DNA from: UBA6168 sp964573725
Lineage (GTDB): Bacteria > Bacteroidota > Bacteroidia > Chitinophagales > Saprospiraceae
Assembly (NCBI GenBank): GCA_964573725.1
Contig: CAZNLJ010000067.1
Location: 1-18,764, forward strand
DNA length: 18,764 bases
Direction of reading: 5' to 3'
The position numbers were made by a program, and so were the translations under genes. The notes beneath the pieces were generated by a model, which saw only the letters and a program-made list of their open reading frames with translations, searched no databases and was not told the DNA's origin. Of the stretch, positions 1 to 8,100 are shown piece by piece; the stretch's first letter is position 1, and each line of letters opens with the position of its first letter.

Positions 1-169
1 CGGCCGCCCTGTCCATGAGGCGGGAAGCACCATAAAGACCCCTTGGTTATGAGTAGCTTACGTTCTTATACAATCATGGGAACCTTGCAATCAAATTGTC
101 CGATCTCGTTTTTGAGGTGCGAAAGATGAGTTGGAGCTGTAAGAAATCTCCGATACAAAAGGCAACCGG
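1..169. other. Gene-free end of window downstream of nspC
   Basis: These 169 bases follow the nspC stop and run to the window edge. They are more A/T rich than the surrounding genes. On the minus strand an ATG at 33-31 opens a reading frame that leaves the window after 11 codons (MVLPASWTGRP), and another ATG at 16-14 opens a different frame. Neither is long enough to judge. I see no TAnnTTTG promoter element here. Most likely this is intergenic DNA before the next gene. Confidence 0.5.
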
Positions 170-184
170 TCAGGACAACCGGTT
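164..184 (-). terminator. Weak hairpin over the nspC stop codon
   Basis: The arms AACCGG (164-169) and CCGGTT (179-184) form a 6-bp stem around a 9-base loop that contains the end of nspC. On the minus strand it is followed by GCCTTTTG, so the U-run is only four bases. This could be a weak intrinsic terminator for the spermidine operon. The stem is short, and it may be no more than a chance repeat (CAACCGGT occurs directly twice, at 163-170 and 176-183). Confidence 0.25.
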
Positions 185-1315
185 CCGATAATCCTCATAT
201 CCGAAACGCCGCACCGTCTCCACGGTGCCGTCCTCCCGCAGCAGGACGATGTCCGGATGACGGACACCATTGAAGGTGGTCGTCTTGACCATGGTGTAGT
301 GGATCATGTCCTCGAACACCAGCCGGTCCCCTACTTTCAACGGTTCCCGGAACCAGTACGCCTCCATGAAATCCCCGGACAGGCAGCTGACGCCGCCGAT
401 CCGATACGGATGCCAGCCTTCCCGGACCGTCTGCGACACCCCCGCAATCCGGGGCCGGTAAGGCATCTCCAGGGTGTCCGGCATATGGCAGGTGAAGCTG
501 ATGTCCATGATGGCCGTCCGCACGCCACGACTCTCGTGGATGTCCAATACCGTCGACAAGAGCGGACCGGTCTCCCAGGCGATGGCACTGCCGGGCTCCA
601 GGATGACCGACACCCCCCATTTTTCACGAAAGGCTTTCAACAATCCGACCAGGTGGGCCGTATCATATCCAGACCGGGTCATCAGATGCCCGCCGCCCAT
701 ATTGACCCACCGGACCTGCCGAAGCAAATGGCCGAACCGAAGCTCGAGGACTTCCAGGGTTTTTTCCAGGTCATGGCTGGACGATTCGCAAAGCGTGTGA
801 AAATGCAATCCGTCCAGTCCTGCCGGCAATCCGTCCGGAAATGCGTCCGCCACCTCACCCAGCCGGGACCCCGGCGAGGCCGGATTGTACAAGGCGGTAC
901 CCACCGGGGAATACTCCGGATTCACCCGGATCCCACAGGATACCGGATGAGGAGCCCGCGCCACATAGGGTCGGAACCTTTCGTATTGCGCCACGGAATT
1001 GAAAACCAGGTGGGAACTGTACCGGATGATTTCCTCCAACTCATCCGGGCGGTAGGCGACGGCATAGGTATGGGCCAGGCAACCCATCTCCTCATAGATC
1101 AAGCGGGCCTCATGCAGGGAACTGGCGGTCGCCCCCGCCAAGTACCGGCGGACCGTCGGGAACATCCGCCACATGGCGAAACCTTTCAGGGCCAGGATAA
1201 TGGATATGCCCGCCTCCGCTTGTACCGATGACAACAGGGCCAGGTTGCTGTGCAACCGGCTCTCTTCCAGTACGAAGGCGGGCGTCGGAATAGCTTGGTA
1301 GGGATCTTTCGTCAC
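170..1315 (-). CDS. nspC: Carboxynorspermidine/carboxyspermidine decarboxylase
   Basis: This cytoplasmic PLP enzyme (381 aa) removes CO2 from carboxyspermidine or carboxynorspermidine, the last step of the alternative spermidine route. It has the alanine racemase/ODC fold type III layout. The PLP lysine is K44 in LALKGFAMW. CGIRVNPEYS follows at 127-136, then the GLHFHTLCE strand at 169-177 and the glycine loop VNMGGGH at 204-210. EPGSAIAWE lies at 240-248. The C-terminal CLSGD (C311 to D314-315) supplies the catalytic Cys of this family. The start chosen is GTG at 1315, because the next residues (TKDPYQAIPTPAFVLEE) match the usual N-terminus of the family; an in-frame ATG further upstream would give about 96 extra residues inside the preceding gene that look non-coding. 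It starts 11 bp after the dehydrogenase stop, so the two genes form one operon. Family identity is secure. Whether the main product is spermidine or norspermidine is not visible. Confidence 0.95.
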   Translation of the reverse strand: MTKDPYQAIPTPAFVLEESRLHSNLALLSSVQAEAGISIILALKGFAMWRMFPTVRRYLAGATASSLHEARLIYEEMGCLAHTYAVAYRPDELEEIIRYSSHLVFNSVAQYERFRPYVARAPHPVSCGIRVNPEYSPVGTALYNPASPGSRLGEVADAFPDGLPAGLDGLHFHTLCESSSHDLEKTLEVLELRFGHLLRQVRWVNMGGGHLMTRSGYDTAHLVGLLKAFREKWGVSVILEPGSAIAWETGPLLSTVLDIHESRGVRTAIMDISFTCHMPDTLEMPYRPRIAGVSQTVREGWHPYRIGGVSCLSGDFMEAYWFREPLKVGDRLVFEDMIHYTMVKTTTFNGVRHPDIVLLREDGTVETVRRFGYEDYRNRLS

Positions 1316-1326
1316 GGGCGCTCGGA

Positions 1327-2532
1327 TTAGAGTTCCAGGTCGATGTCGAACACTTCCTGCCAGGGCAGTCCGCACGGCCCCAATTGCGCGAGGAAGGGGT
1401 CCGGATTGAGCTGCTCGACATTGAACACCCCATGGCCGGACCATTGTCCGGTCAACATCATCATCGCCCCCAGCATGGCCGGCACGCCCGTGGTGTAACT
1501 GACCCCTTGGGCACCGGTCTCCGCATAGGCGTCGGCATGGTGGCAATTGTTCCAGATATAATAAGTCCGTTCCCGACCATCCTTGACACCCCGGATCCGG
1601 CAACCGATGGAGGTCTGGCCCGTGTAGTTTTCCCCCAATCCGCCCGGATCGGGCAACACGGCCTTGAGGAATTCGAGCGGAACGATCTGCATACCCTTGT
1701 AGTTGATCGGCTCGATGGATGCCATCCCGATGTTTTGGATGACCCGAAGATGGGTCAGGTACTCTTCCCCGAACGTCATCCAGAAACGGGCCCGCCGGAT
1801 AGTGGGAAAGTGCTTGACCAGGCTTTCGAGTTCCTCGTGATAAATCAGGTAGCTCGCCCGGGGACCGATATCCGGATAGGTGAGGTCCTTCCGGATTTCA
1901 TGGGGTTCCGTTTCCACCCAAGCACCGTTTTCGTAATATTTTCCCTTTTGGGTGATTTCCCGGATATTTATTTCCGGATTAAAATTGGTCGCGAAGGCCT
2001 TTCCATGGCTTCCAGCGTTCGCATCCACGATATCGAGATAATGGATCTCGTCGAAATGGTGCCGGGCCGCCCGGGCCGTGAAAACACCGGTCACGCCGGG
2101 GTCGAAACCACATCCGAGGACGGCCAGCAGGCCCGCCTCCCGAAAGCGGTCGTGGTAGGCCCATTGCCAGGAATACTCGAATTTCGCTACCTCCTTCGGT
2201 TCGTAGTTCGCCGTATCCAGATAATGGACTCCCGTCTGCAGGCAGGCTTCCATGATGGTGAGGTCCTGGTAGGGCAAGGCGACATTGATGACCATGGCTG
2301 GGCCGAATTCGCGGATCAGGGAGACGAGGGCCGGCACATCCTCCGCATCGATGGCCGCCGTCCGGATCTGCCGATGACCGGTCGCGGCCATCGCGTCGGC
2401 GGCGATCCGGTCGCACTTGTGCTTGGTTCGGCTCGCCAACAGGATGTCGGAGAACACCTGCGGATGCTGGGCGCATTTGAAAGCGACCACCCTCCCTACG
2501 CCACCCGCACCGATAATGAGTACCTTGGACAT
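1327..2532 (-). CDS. Carboxynorspermidine/carboxyspermidine dehydrogenase (saccharopine dehydrogenase family)
   Basis: This 401-aa NAD(P)H-dependent enzyme belongs to the saccharopine dehydrogenase superfamily. Members next to nspC reductively condense aspartate beta-semialdehyde with putrescine (or diaminopropane) to give carboxyspermidine (or carboxynorspermidine). The N-terminus MSKVLIIGAGGVGRVVA holds the Rossmann dinucleotide loop GAGGVG at residues 8-13. A second recognisable block is LGCGFDPGVTGVFTA in the middle of the chain. The C-terminus carries YYIWNNCHHADAY and the substrate-domain stretch YTTGVPAMLGAMM. The ATG start directly precedes the Rossmann strand, so it is well supported. 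Saccharopine dehydrogenase (lysine metabolism) would be the alternative reading. The immediate partner nspC, 11 bp downstream, argues strongly for the polyamine function. A promoter element and a structured leader lie just upstream. Confidence 0.93.
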   Translation of the reverse strand: MSKVLIIGAGGVGRVVAFKCAQHPQVFSDILLASRTKHKCDRIAADAMAATGHRQIRTAAIDAEDVPALVSLIREFGPAMVINVALPYQDLTIMEACLQTGVHYLDTANYEPKEVAKFEYSWQWAYHDRFREAGLLAVLGCGFDPGVTGVFTARAARHHFDEIHYLDIVDANAGSHGKAFATNFNPEINIREITQKGKYYENGAWVETEPHEIRKDLTYPDIGPRASYLIYHEELESLVKHFPTIRRARFWMTFGEEYLTHLRVIQNIGMASIEPINYKGMQIVPLEFLKAVLPDPGGLGENYTGQTSIGCRIRGVKDGRERTYYIWNNCHHADAYAETGAQGVSYTTGVPAMLGAMMMLTGQWSGHGVFNVEQLNPDPFLAQLGPCGLPWQEVFDIDLEL

Positions 2533-2555
2533 GCTAATTCAGTTTTATTCGATAG

Positions 2556-2598
2556 GTCCCCGCCACGGCTGCCCCACCGGGGCATGCCGTCGCGGAAC
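2556..2598 (-). promoter_or_regulatory. Structured 5' leader hairpin of the spermidine operon
   Basis: The predicted leader between the promoter element and the dehydrogenase ATG folds into a long hairpin. The inner stem pairs 2566-2575 (CGGCTGCCCC) with 2579-2589 (GGGGCATGCCG), with one bulged base and the 3-base loop ACC. An outer stem pairs 2560-2563 (CCGC) with 2592-2595 (GCGG) and continues to about 2556/2598 through a G-U pair and a bulge. It would begin about 10 nt from the predicted RNA 5' end and finish about 24 nt before the start codon. It might stabilise the mRNA 5' end or control translation. I do not match it to a known riboswitch class. Confidence 0.45.
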
Positions 2599-2615
2599 AT
2601 GCTTTACAACAGGCG

Positions 2616-2623
2616 CAAAGGTA
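2616..2623 (-). promoter_or_regulatory. Bacteroidota-type -7 promoter element (TACCTTTG)
   Basis: On the minus strand these bases read TACCTTTG, an exact match to the Bacteroidota housekeeping -7 consensus TAnnTTTG. They lie 83 bp before the dehydrogenase ATG and 43 bp after the NUDIX gene stop, where an operon promoter is expected. A clear TTTG at -33 is not present; the corresponding stretch is G-rich. Transcription would start about 5-8 bases further on, near 2608-2611. Confidence 0.6.
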
Positions 2624-2665
2624 GCAAACCGCCTCCATTCCCCATCCGGTTTTTCGGCGGCCGGC

Positions 2666-3223
2666 TTACCGGATCTCCGCCAGGGCCACCAGGGCCCGCA
2701 GTATGCCCGATACGGTATGGGGATGCCGGAAAGCTCCGGCCAGCAACAGGCTGCGAACTTCCGCCAAAGGCAAGGACCGCACCCGGATGTCCTCTGCATC
2801 ATCCAGGGACTGCCCCTGTACCGGTTCCGCATCATAGGCCAGGTAGTGATGCACCTGGCTGTCCATGAATACCGGATTGGAAGCCACCGCCCCCAGGTAT
2901 ACCCAACGCGCCGCGGCATATCCCGTCTCCTCCAGCAACTCCCGCCGGGCCGCCGACAAGGGGTCCTCCCCTTTGTCCACCATCCCGCCCGGCAATTCCA
3001 TCAGGTACTCCCGGGTACCGAACCGGTAATTCTCCGCCATCACCACCTGCCGGTCCGGGGTGAGCGCCAAGACGTTCACCGAATCCTGCCCCGACAATAC
3101 GTATACCTGCACTTCCTTGCCGTTCACCGGATTCCGGACATGCTCCGCCCGGGCTTCGAACAAGCGGAGGTCCAGCAAGGTGTCGGCGGACAGGTATTCC
3201 CACAATCCCTCGGATGCTTCCAT
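2666..3223 (-). CDS. NUDIX hydrolase, ADP-ribose pyrophosphatase-like
   Basis: This 185-aa protein has a complete Nudix box at residues 80-102. It starts GMVDKGE, continues through an x7 stretch to the REL-LEE-TGY core, and so fits GX5EX7REUXEEXGU with all metal-binding glutamates present. The preceding strand ENYRFGTREYLMELPGG is typical of the ADP-ribose/nucleoside-diphosphate-sugar pyrophosphatase branch, which splits a nucleoside diphosphate linked to a second group into NMP plus a phosphorylated partner. Its length fits that branch. The substrate cannot be read from sequence; ADP-ribose, NDP-sugar or flavin/NAD species are all possible. The ATG start lies 19 bp after the stop of the upstream membrane-protein gene, so the two are probably co-transcribed. 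The next gene downstream has its own promoter element. Confidence 0.88.
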   Translation of the reverse strand: MEASEGLWEYLSADTLLDLRLFEARAEHVRNPVNGKEVQVYVLSGQDSVNVLALTPDRQVVMAENYRFGTREYLMELPGGMVDKGEDPLSAARRELLEETGYAAARWVYLGAVASNPVFMDSQVHHYLAYDAEPVQGQSLDDAEDIRVRSLPLAEVRSLLLAGAFRHPHTVSGILRALVALAEIR

Positions 3224-3242
3224 GATCTTTAGTTTGATTGCC

Positions 3243-3965
3243 TTATACGGACCGGCCGACCTCCTCGTCGGTCCCTCTTGTCAGGTCCGTGGCGTTCGTC
3301 GAGGCGCAACGGCTCCGCTCCGACAGGAAAAGGTCCACCGCCCGCCTGCATTGCCAACGGTGCCAGCCCGCCCGAGCCGCCAGGAAACCTGTCCCGGTGA
3401 CAATGCCTATCCAGGCGAGGGTCCATAAGTAGCCGCTCCACCCTGGAAAAAAATTCCGGATGACAAACATTTCCACCAGGAACAGGGTCAACCCCACCAG
3501 CACACTCGCCGTCAACAAGGCCTGCTCCCGCCGCAATACCGCCGGATGGCGCTCGACCAGACACCGGACCAGGAAGCGGCGGGCATCCCGGTCCCGCGCA
3601 TCCATGCGCAACAACTCCCGGAGGATGTGGATCGCCTCCTCCATCCGCCGGAGATGGTAGCAGGAGGCCGCCTTCCTGAACAAGGTCAGCCGGTAGATGT
3701 CCTGTCCCCGCCATTTCCGAACCCCCTCCATGACGCTGGCCTCGATGACCGCATCTGCCATCAGCACATGCTTGCCATACGCACCGGTCTCGAACAAGGC
3801 CTCCGTGTAGGCTGCCATCAAGTCGAAAAACCACTCGAACGGCAAGGAACGGACCGCTTGCTCCTGCGCTTCATAGAAACGGATAATCTCTCGCCACGCG
3901 ACCGGATCGATGGCCTGGAACGAACGGTAGACACCCGCCGGATATTTCGATTGCGTATACATCAT
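3243..3965 (-). CDS. Unrecognised protein with helical repeat-like region and two membrane segments
   Basis: I do not recognise this family. The 240-aa product starts at one of two adjacent ATGs (3965 or 3962); longer in-frame extensions overlap the upstream gene and have Arg/Cys/Ser-rich, non-coding-like sequence. Residues 1-145 look soluble and alpha-helical, with no signal peptide. Residues 88-140 (beginning DIYRLTLFRKAASCYHLRRM) resemble one or two TPR-type helix pairs. Two hydrophobic helices follow at about 149-169 and 179-198, separated by a short loop (RNFFPGWSG), so both ends should be on the same side of the membrane. The last 40 residues are polar and rich in Arg, Asp and Thr. It lies 43 bp after the cyclase gene and 19 bp before the NUDIX gene, consistent with one transcript. 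Function unknown; a membrane-anchored adaptor is only a guess from the helix-repeat plus membrane-hairpin layout. Confidence 0.75.
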   Translation of the reverse strand: MMYTQSKYPAGVYRSFQAIDPVAWREIIRFYEAQEQAVRSLPFEWFFDLMAAYTEALFETGAYGKHVLMADAVIEASVMEGVRKWRGQDIYRLTLFRKAASCYHLRRMEEAIHILRELLRMDARDRDARRFLVRCLVERHPAVLRREQALLTASVLVGLTLFLVEMFVIRNFFPGWSGYLWTLAWIGIVTGTGFLAARAGWHRWQCRRAVDLFLSERSRCASTNATDLTRGTDEEVGRSV

Positions 3966-4008
3966 CCATCGGCTGTTTGAAAGGAAGGTCACGTACCGGA
4001 CCCGCGAC

Positions 4009-4785
4009 CTATGAAATGGTCTCCAAAGGATACAAGACCGGTTTGCTGGGACTCGCATCCAACTCAAGACCGGCGATCTGCAGGTTGAGCAGGTAGAGCC
4101 CGTCCGGCACCACCGGCGGCACATACAACAACTCCGTGATGGTGGCATGCCGACGGACCGACGGACTCGCCGCCTCGGTCCCCAAATTCCAGAATGCCCG
4201 GTGTGCAGCCAGGCGGCCCCCATCCGACTCCCGATCCACCGACGGCAGGTCCGTCAGGAGATGCGAGACCGCCTGGCTTGCCATCCAGGCGGTCGCCGCC
4301 GCTTCCATATACGGCGGATTGGTCCCGGAGTAGTTCATCCGACATTTCAGCGCATCGTTCGGCAAGGTCCGGACTATCAGCGCCGGCGGCAGCGGCTCCG
4401 GCAAGCTATCCGCCAATTGCCGCCGGGTTATCACCCGGTCCCCGTCTTCCTGCCGCACCGGATAAACCGACACCAACCGGGCCAGGTAATGGAAACGGGT
4501 CAGGACCTCCTGGACATGGATCCGCTCCTCGGTCAAATGTCCGACGCACTCCGTATGGGTACCGTTGCCATGGGGATTGAACTGGACCGTGAAGAAATTG
4601 ACCGCCCCGCCCCGGCGGGTGTCCCCGACGAAACCATCCGCTTGCACCGGCCAGCTTTCCGGCAGCGGGGCCCAAAAACAATTCGGCCCCTCCCCTACCC
4701 GCATCGGGATGGAAAGGTCGATGGGCCGGGACAAATCCGCCCGGAAGGTCCTGCCAGCATGGGTGGCTGTAAGATACATCGACAT
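4009..4785 (-). CDS. Cyclase-family metal-dependent hydrolase (kynurenine formamidase-like)
   Basis: This 258-aa protein belongs to the cyclase family that includes bacterial arylformamidases (KynB type) and related metal-dependent amidohydrolases. The N-terminus has the conserved DLSRPIDLSIPM strand at 17-28. The metal site is HGNGTHTE at residues 72-79. Later blocks are TDLPSVDRESDGG (178-190), H195 in AHRAFWNLG, and the C-terminal ITELLYVPP (216-224). Canonical KynB has HxGTHxD; here the spacing is one residue longer and Glu79 stands in the Asp position, so N-formylkynurenine should not be assumed as substrate. The start at ATG 4785 (or 4779) puts the strand near the N-terminus. An in-frame ATG at 4938 would add 51 Arg-rich residues of non-coding character. 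No other tryptophan-catabolism gene is nearby. It is the first gene after the rpoC terminator and must have its own promoter, which I could not locate with confidence. Confidence 0.85.
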   Translation of the reverse strand: MSMYLTATHAGRTFRADLSRPIDLSIPMRVGEGPNCFWAPLPESWPVQADGFVGDTRRGGAVNFFTVQFNPHGNGTHTECVGHLTEERIHVQEVLTRFHYLARLVSVYPVRQEDGDRVITRRQLADSLPEPLPPALIVRTLPNDALKCRMNYSGTNPPYMEAAATAWMASQAVSHLLTDLPSVDRESDGGRLAAHRAFWNLGTEAASPSVRRHATITELLYVPPVVPDGLYLLNLQIAGLELDASPSKPVLYPLETIS

Positions 4786-5134
4786 CAACCGGCTGAATTG
4801 CGCGGCGAAGGAACATCTTCCCAGGTGGGAAAAAGCCCGACGCCCTGTAAAAATAAAACGATTCCGTCGAATACCGCCCCCTCGGGACACCACCTTGACC
4901 GGACCGGCGGCCATGGGGAACGCCCGGACCCGGTGCATTACCCGGAAGGCGACCCGCCCCTGCCGATCCGGCGACCCCGGGGTGACCGGCTTCCGGTAAC
5001 GACTTACCCTACAACGGTTGCGTCGCCAAAGGGTTCATCAGTTCGAAAAACGGCGAATGGCCTGTCCCCGACTACCGGGGAACAGGCCATACTCCAATGT
5101 GCTGTATATGGACACCCGCAACGGGTGCCTGTGT
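4786..5134. other. Spacer between rpoC and the cyclase gene
   Basis: These 349 bp hold the rpoC terminator hairpin near the rpoC end and presumably the cyclase promoter near the other end. I see no credible small gene: minus-strand reading here gives Arg/Gly-rich sequence without recognisable motifs. The best promoter-like match on the minus strand is TATTTTTA (4855-4848), one base off TAnnTTTG, but it lacks a -33 TTTG at the right distance. Confidence 0.5.
5057..5090 (-). terminator. Intrinsic terminator after rpoC
   Basis: A strong hairpin lies 44 bp after the rpoC stop. The arms 5057-5070 and 5076-5090 pair over 14 bp (AUGGCCUGU with ACAGGCCAU, then CCCCG with CGGGG), with a single bulged U and a 5-base loop. 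On the minus strand it is followed by TCGCCG and then TTTTT. This is a good intrinsic terminator apart from the six-base gap before the U-run, and it should end the ribosomal protein/RNA polymerase operon. A smaller 6-bp hairpin (5113-5127) lies between it and the rpoC stop. Confidence 0.75.
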
Positions 5135-8100
5135 TCAATCCTCCAGTTCCTCGTATTCCTCCTCCTCGATCATCGCCCGGCGCTCCTTGAACGCCTTGTG
5201 GGATTCCACGCTGGTGACGAAAATATCCTCGTACTTGCGGATACCCGTACCTGCCGGGATCTTCTTGCCGACAATGACATTTTCCTTCAGGCCGTAGAGG
5301 AAGTCCGTTTTCGCCTCGATGGCTGCGGAACTCAGGACTTTCGTCGTTTCCTGGAAGGAAGCTGCGGAGATCCAGCTTTCCGTCCCGAGCGAGGAGCGGG
5401 TGATACCTTGCAGCATCGGGCTGGAGGTTGCCGGCACAGCATCCCGGAACTGGACCAGTTTCTTGTCGTTGCGCTTCAGGAAGGAGTTCTCCTCCCGAAT
5501 TTGCCGCAGGCTCACCAGCTGACCAGCCTTGAGGCGGCTGCTCTCACCGGCATCCGTCACGACCTTCTTATCGTAGATCCAATCGTTCTGCTCGATGAAT
5601 TCCCATTTTTCCACCGCTTCCCCTTCGAGGAAAGTGGTGTCACCCGGGTCCTCGATCTGTACCCGGCGCATCATCTGGCGGACGATTACCTCGATGTGTT
5701 TGTCATTGATGGCGATGCCTTGGGAACGGTAGACCTCCTGGACACCGTTGACCAGGTATGCCTGCACGGCGAAAGGCCCCTTGATGGCCAGGATATCCCG
5801 GGGCGCGATGGTGCCGTCGGAAAGCGACGTACCGGCGCGCACAAAGTCCCCTTCCTGGACCAGGACGTGCTTGGAAAGCGGAATCAGATAGCGGCGGGTC
5901 TGGCCATCCTTGGCCTTGACGACGATTTCCTGGTTACCGCGTTTGATCTTACCGAACAAGACTTCCCCGTCGATTTCCGACACGATGGCCGGATTGGAGG
6001 GATTCCGGGCCTCGAACAATTCCGTCACCCGGGGCAGACCCCCGGTGATATCCTGGATCTTACCCAGCTTACGGGGAATCTTGACGATTTTTTGCCCGGA
6101 GCGCACTTCCTGGCGGTCCTCGATGGAGATATAGGCGCCCACCGGGAGGCTATATCGACGCAACTCCTCCCCATCCGCGCTGACAATACTGATCGAGGGG
6201 ATTTTTTTCTTGTTCTTGCTCTCGATGATGACCTTTTCGGCATAGCCCGTCTGGTCGTCGCGCTCCATCCGGAAGGTCACCCCTTCCTCGATGCTGTCGA
6301 ACTGGGCGATACCCGCGAATTCGGAGACGATGACCGCGTTGAACGGATCCCAATCGCAGAGGAGGTCCCCTTTCGCGATCTTTTGGCCGTCCTTGACATG
6401 GATTGTCGCACCGTAGGGAATATGGTGGGAAACATATTGCCGCTTCCCGTCCTCATCCGTGACCCGGAGCTCACCGGTCCGGGACAAGACCACGTCCACC
6501 TTGCGGTCCCCTTCCGTAAAGGTCGTGACCCGGATGGCATCGAATTCCACCTTGCCGTCGAACTTGGAGGTGATTTCGCTTTCGGCCTTGGCGACCGATG
6601 CGATACCACCCACGTGGAAGGTACGGAGGGTCAGCTGGGTACCGGGTTCCCCGATGGACTGTGCCGCGATGATGCCGACGGCGTCACCGGATTCCGTGAT
6701 GCGGCCCGTCGCCAGGTTCTTCCCGTAACATTTGGCACACACCCCGCGCTTGGTCTCACAGGTCAGCACCGACCGGATGGTGACCGTCTCGATACCGATT
6801 TCCTCGATGCGCTGCGCCATGGGCTCGTCGATATACTCCCCGGCCTTGAGAATCAGGTCGTCCGTGACCGGGTGGTAGATATCGTGCAGGGTATACCGTC
6901 CTTGGATCCGGTTGACCAGGGGGTCGATGACCTTTTCGTTGTCCTTGAGGGCCGTGGTCTCGATGCCCCGCAGGGTGTCGCAGTCCTCTTCGACGATGAC
7001 GACATCCTGGGCGACATCCACCAGACGACGGGTCAGGTAACCGGCATCGGCCGTCTTGAGCGCCGTGTCGGCAAGACCCTTCCGGGCACCGTGGGTGGAG
7101 ATGAAGTATTCCAAGACCGAGAGGCCGTCCACGAAATTGGAGAGGATGGGATTCTCGATGATGGCGCCGCCGGTATCCCCGGACTTACGCGGTTTGGCCA
7201 TGAGTCCCCGCAGCCCGCAGAGCTGCTTGATCTGCTGTTTGGAACCACGGGCTCCAGAATCCAGCATCATGTAAACGGAATTGAATCCCTGCTTGTGTTG
7301 GGCCAGCTCTTTCATCAGGGTATCCGTCACCCGGTTATCCGCGTAGGTCCACTTGTCGATAATCTGGTTATATCGTTCGTTGTAGGTGATGAGACCCATG
7401 TTGTAGTTGTCCCACACCTCGTCCACCTCCGACTGGGCCTGTTCCAGGATCCGGGTCTTGGCCGTCGGGGTAATCAGGTCACCGAGGTTGAAGGACAAAC
7501 CGCCCCGGAAGGCCCAGGTGAAGCCCAACTCCTTGATGGCGTCGAGGAAATCCGCGGTGGCGGCGAAATTGGTACGGCGGAGGACTTCCCCGATGATTTT
7601 CTTGAGGTTGCGTTTCGTCAGCAATTCGTTGATGAACGGGACGCCGACCGGCGTCGCCTCATTGAACAGGACCCTTCCGCAAGTGGTTTCGATGGTCTTG
7701 AATACCATCTCCCCCTGCTCGTTTTCCGTCCGTACGCGGCAATGGATGTTGGCGTGCAGGTCCAGTTTGCCTTCATTGAAAGCGATGCGGACCTCCTCGG
7801 ACGAGTAGAACTTGGAGCCTTCCCCTTTGACATCCACCCCGTCCTTCGACCGTTTGCCCTTGGTGATGTAGTACAGTCCGAGGACCATGTCCTGGGAAGG
7901 CAGCGTCACCGGGGAGCCGTCCTGCGGGTTCAGCATATTATGGGAGGACAGCATCAGCAACTGGGCCTCCAGGATGGCGGAGTGGCTCAGCGGCACGTGG
8001 ACGGCCATCTGGTCGCCGTCGAAGTCCGCGTTGAAAGCCCCGCAGACCAGGGGATGCAGCTGGATGGCCTTGCCCTCCACGAGGCGGGGTTGGAAAGCCT

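Noticed and set aside
1316..1603. 96-residue N-terminal extension of NspC overlapping the dehydrogenase gene
   Set aside because: The overlap lies inside well-conserved dehydrogenase codons in another frame, and the family N-terminus begins right after the GTG at 1315.
4848..4855. TATTTTTA on the minus strand as the cyclase gene promoter
   Set aside because: One base differs from TAnnTTTG, and no TTTG is found about 19-21 bases upstream. Not strong enough to annotate, although a promoter must exist in this spacer.
4786..4938. 51-residue N-terminal extension of the cyclase protein from ATG 4938
   Set aside because: The extension is Arg/Gly/Phe-rich without a signal peptide or family similarity, and it covers the region where a promoter and leader are expected.
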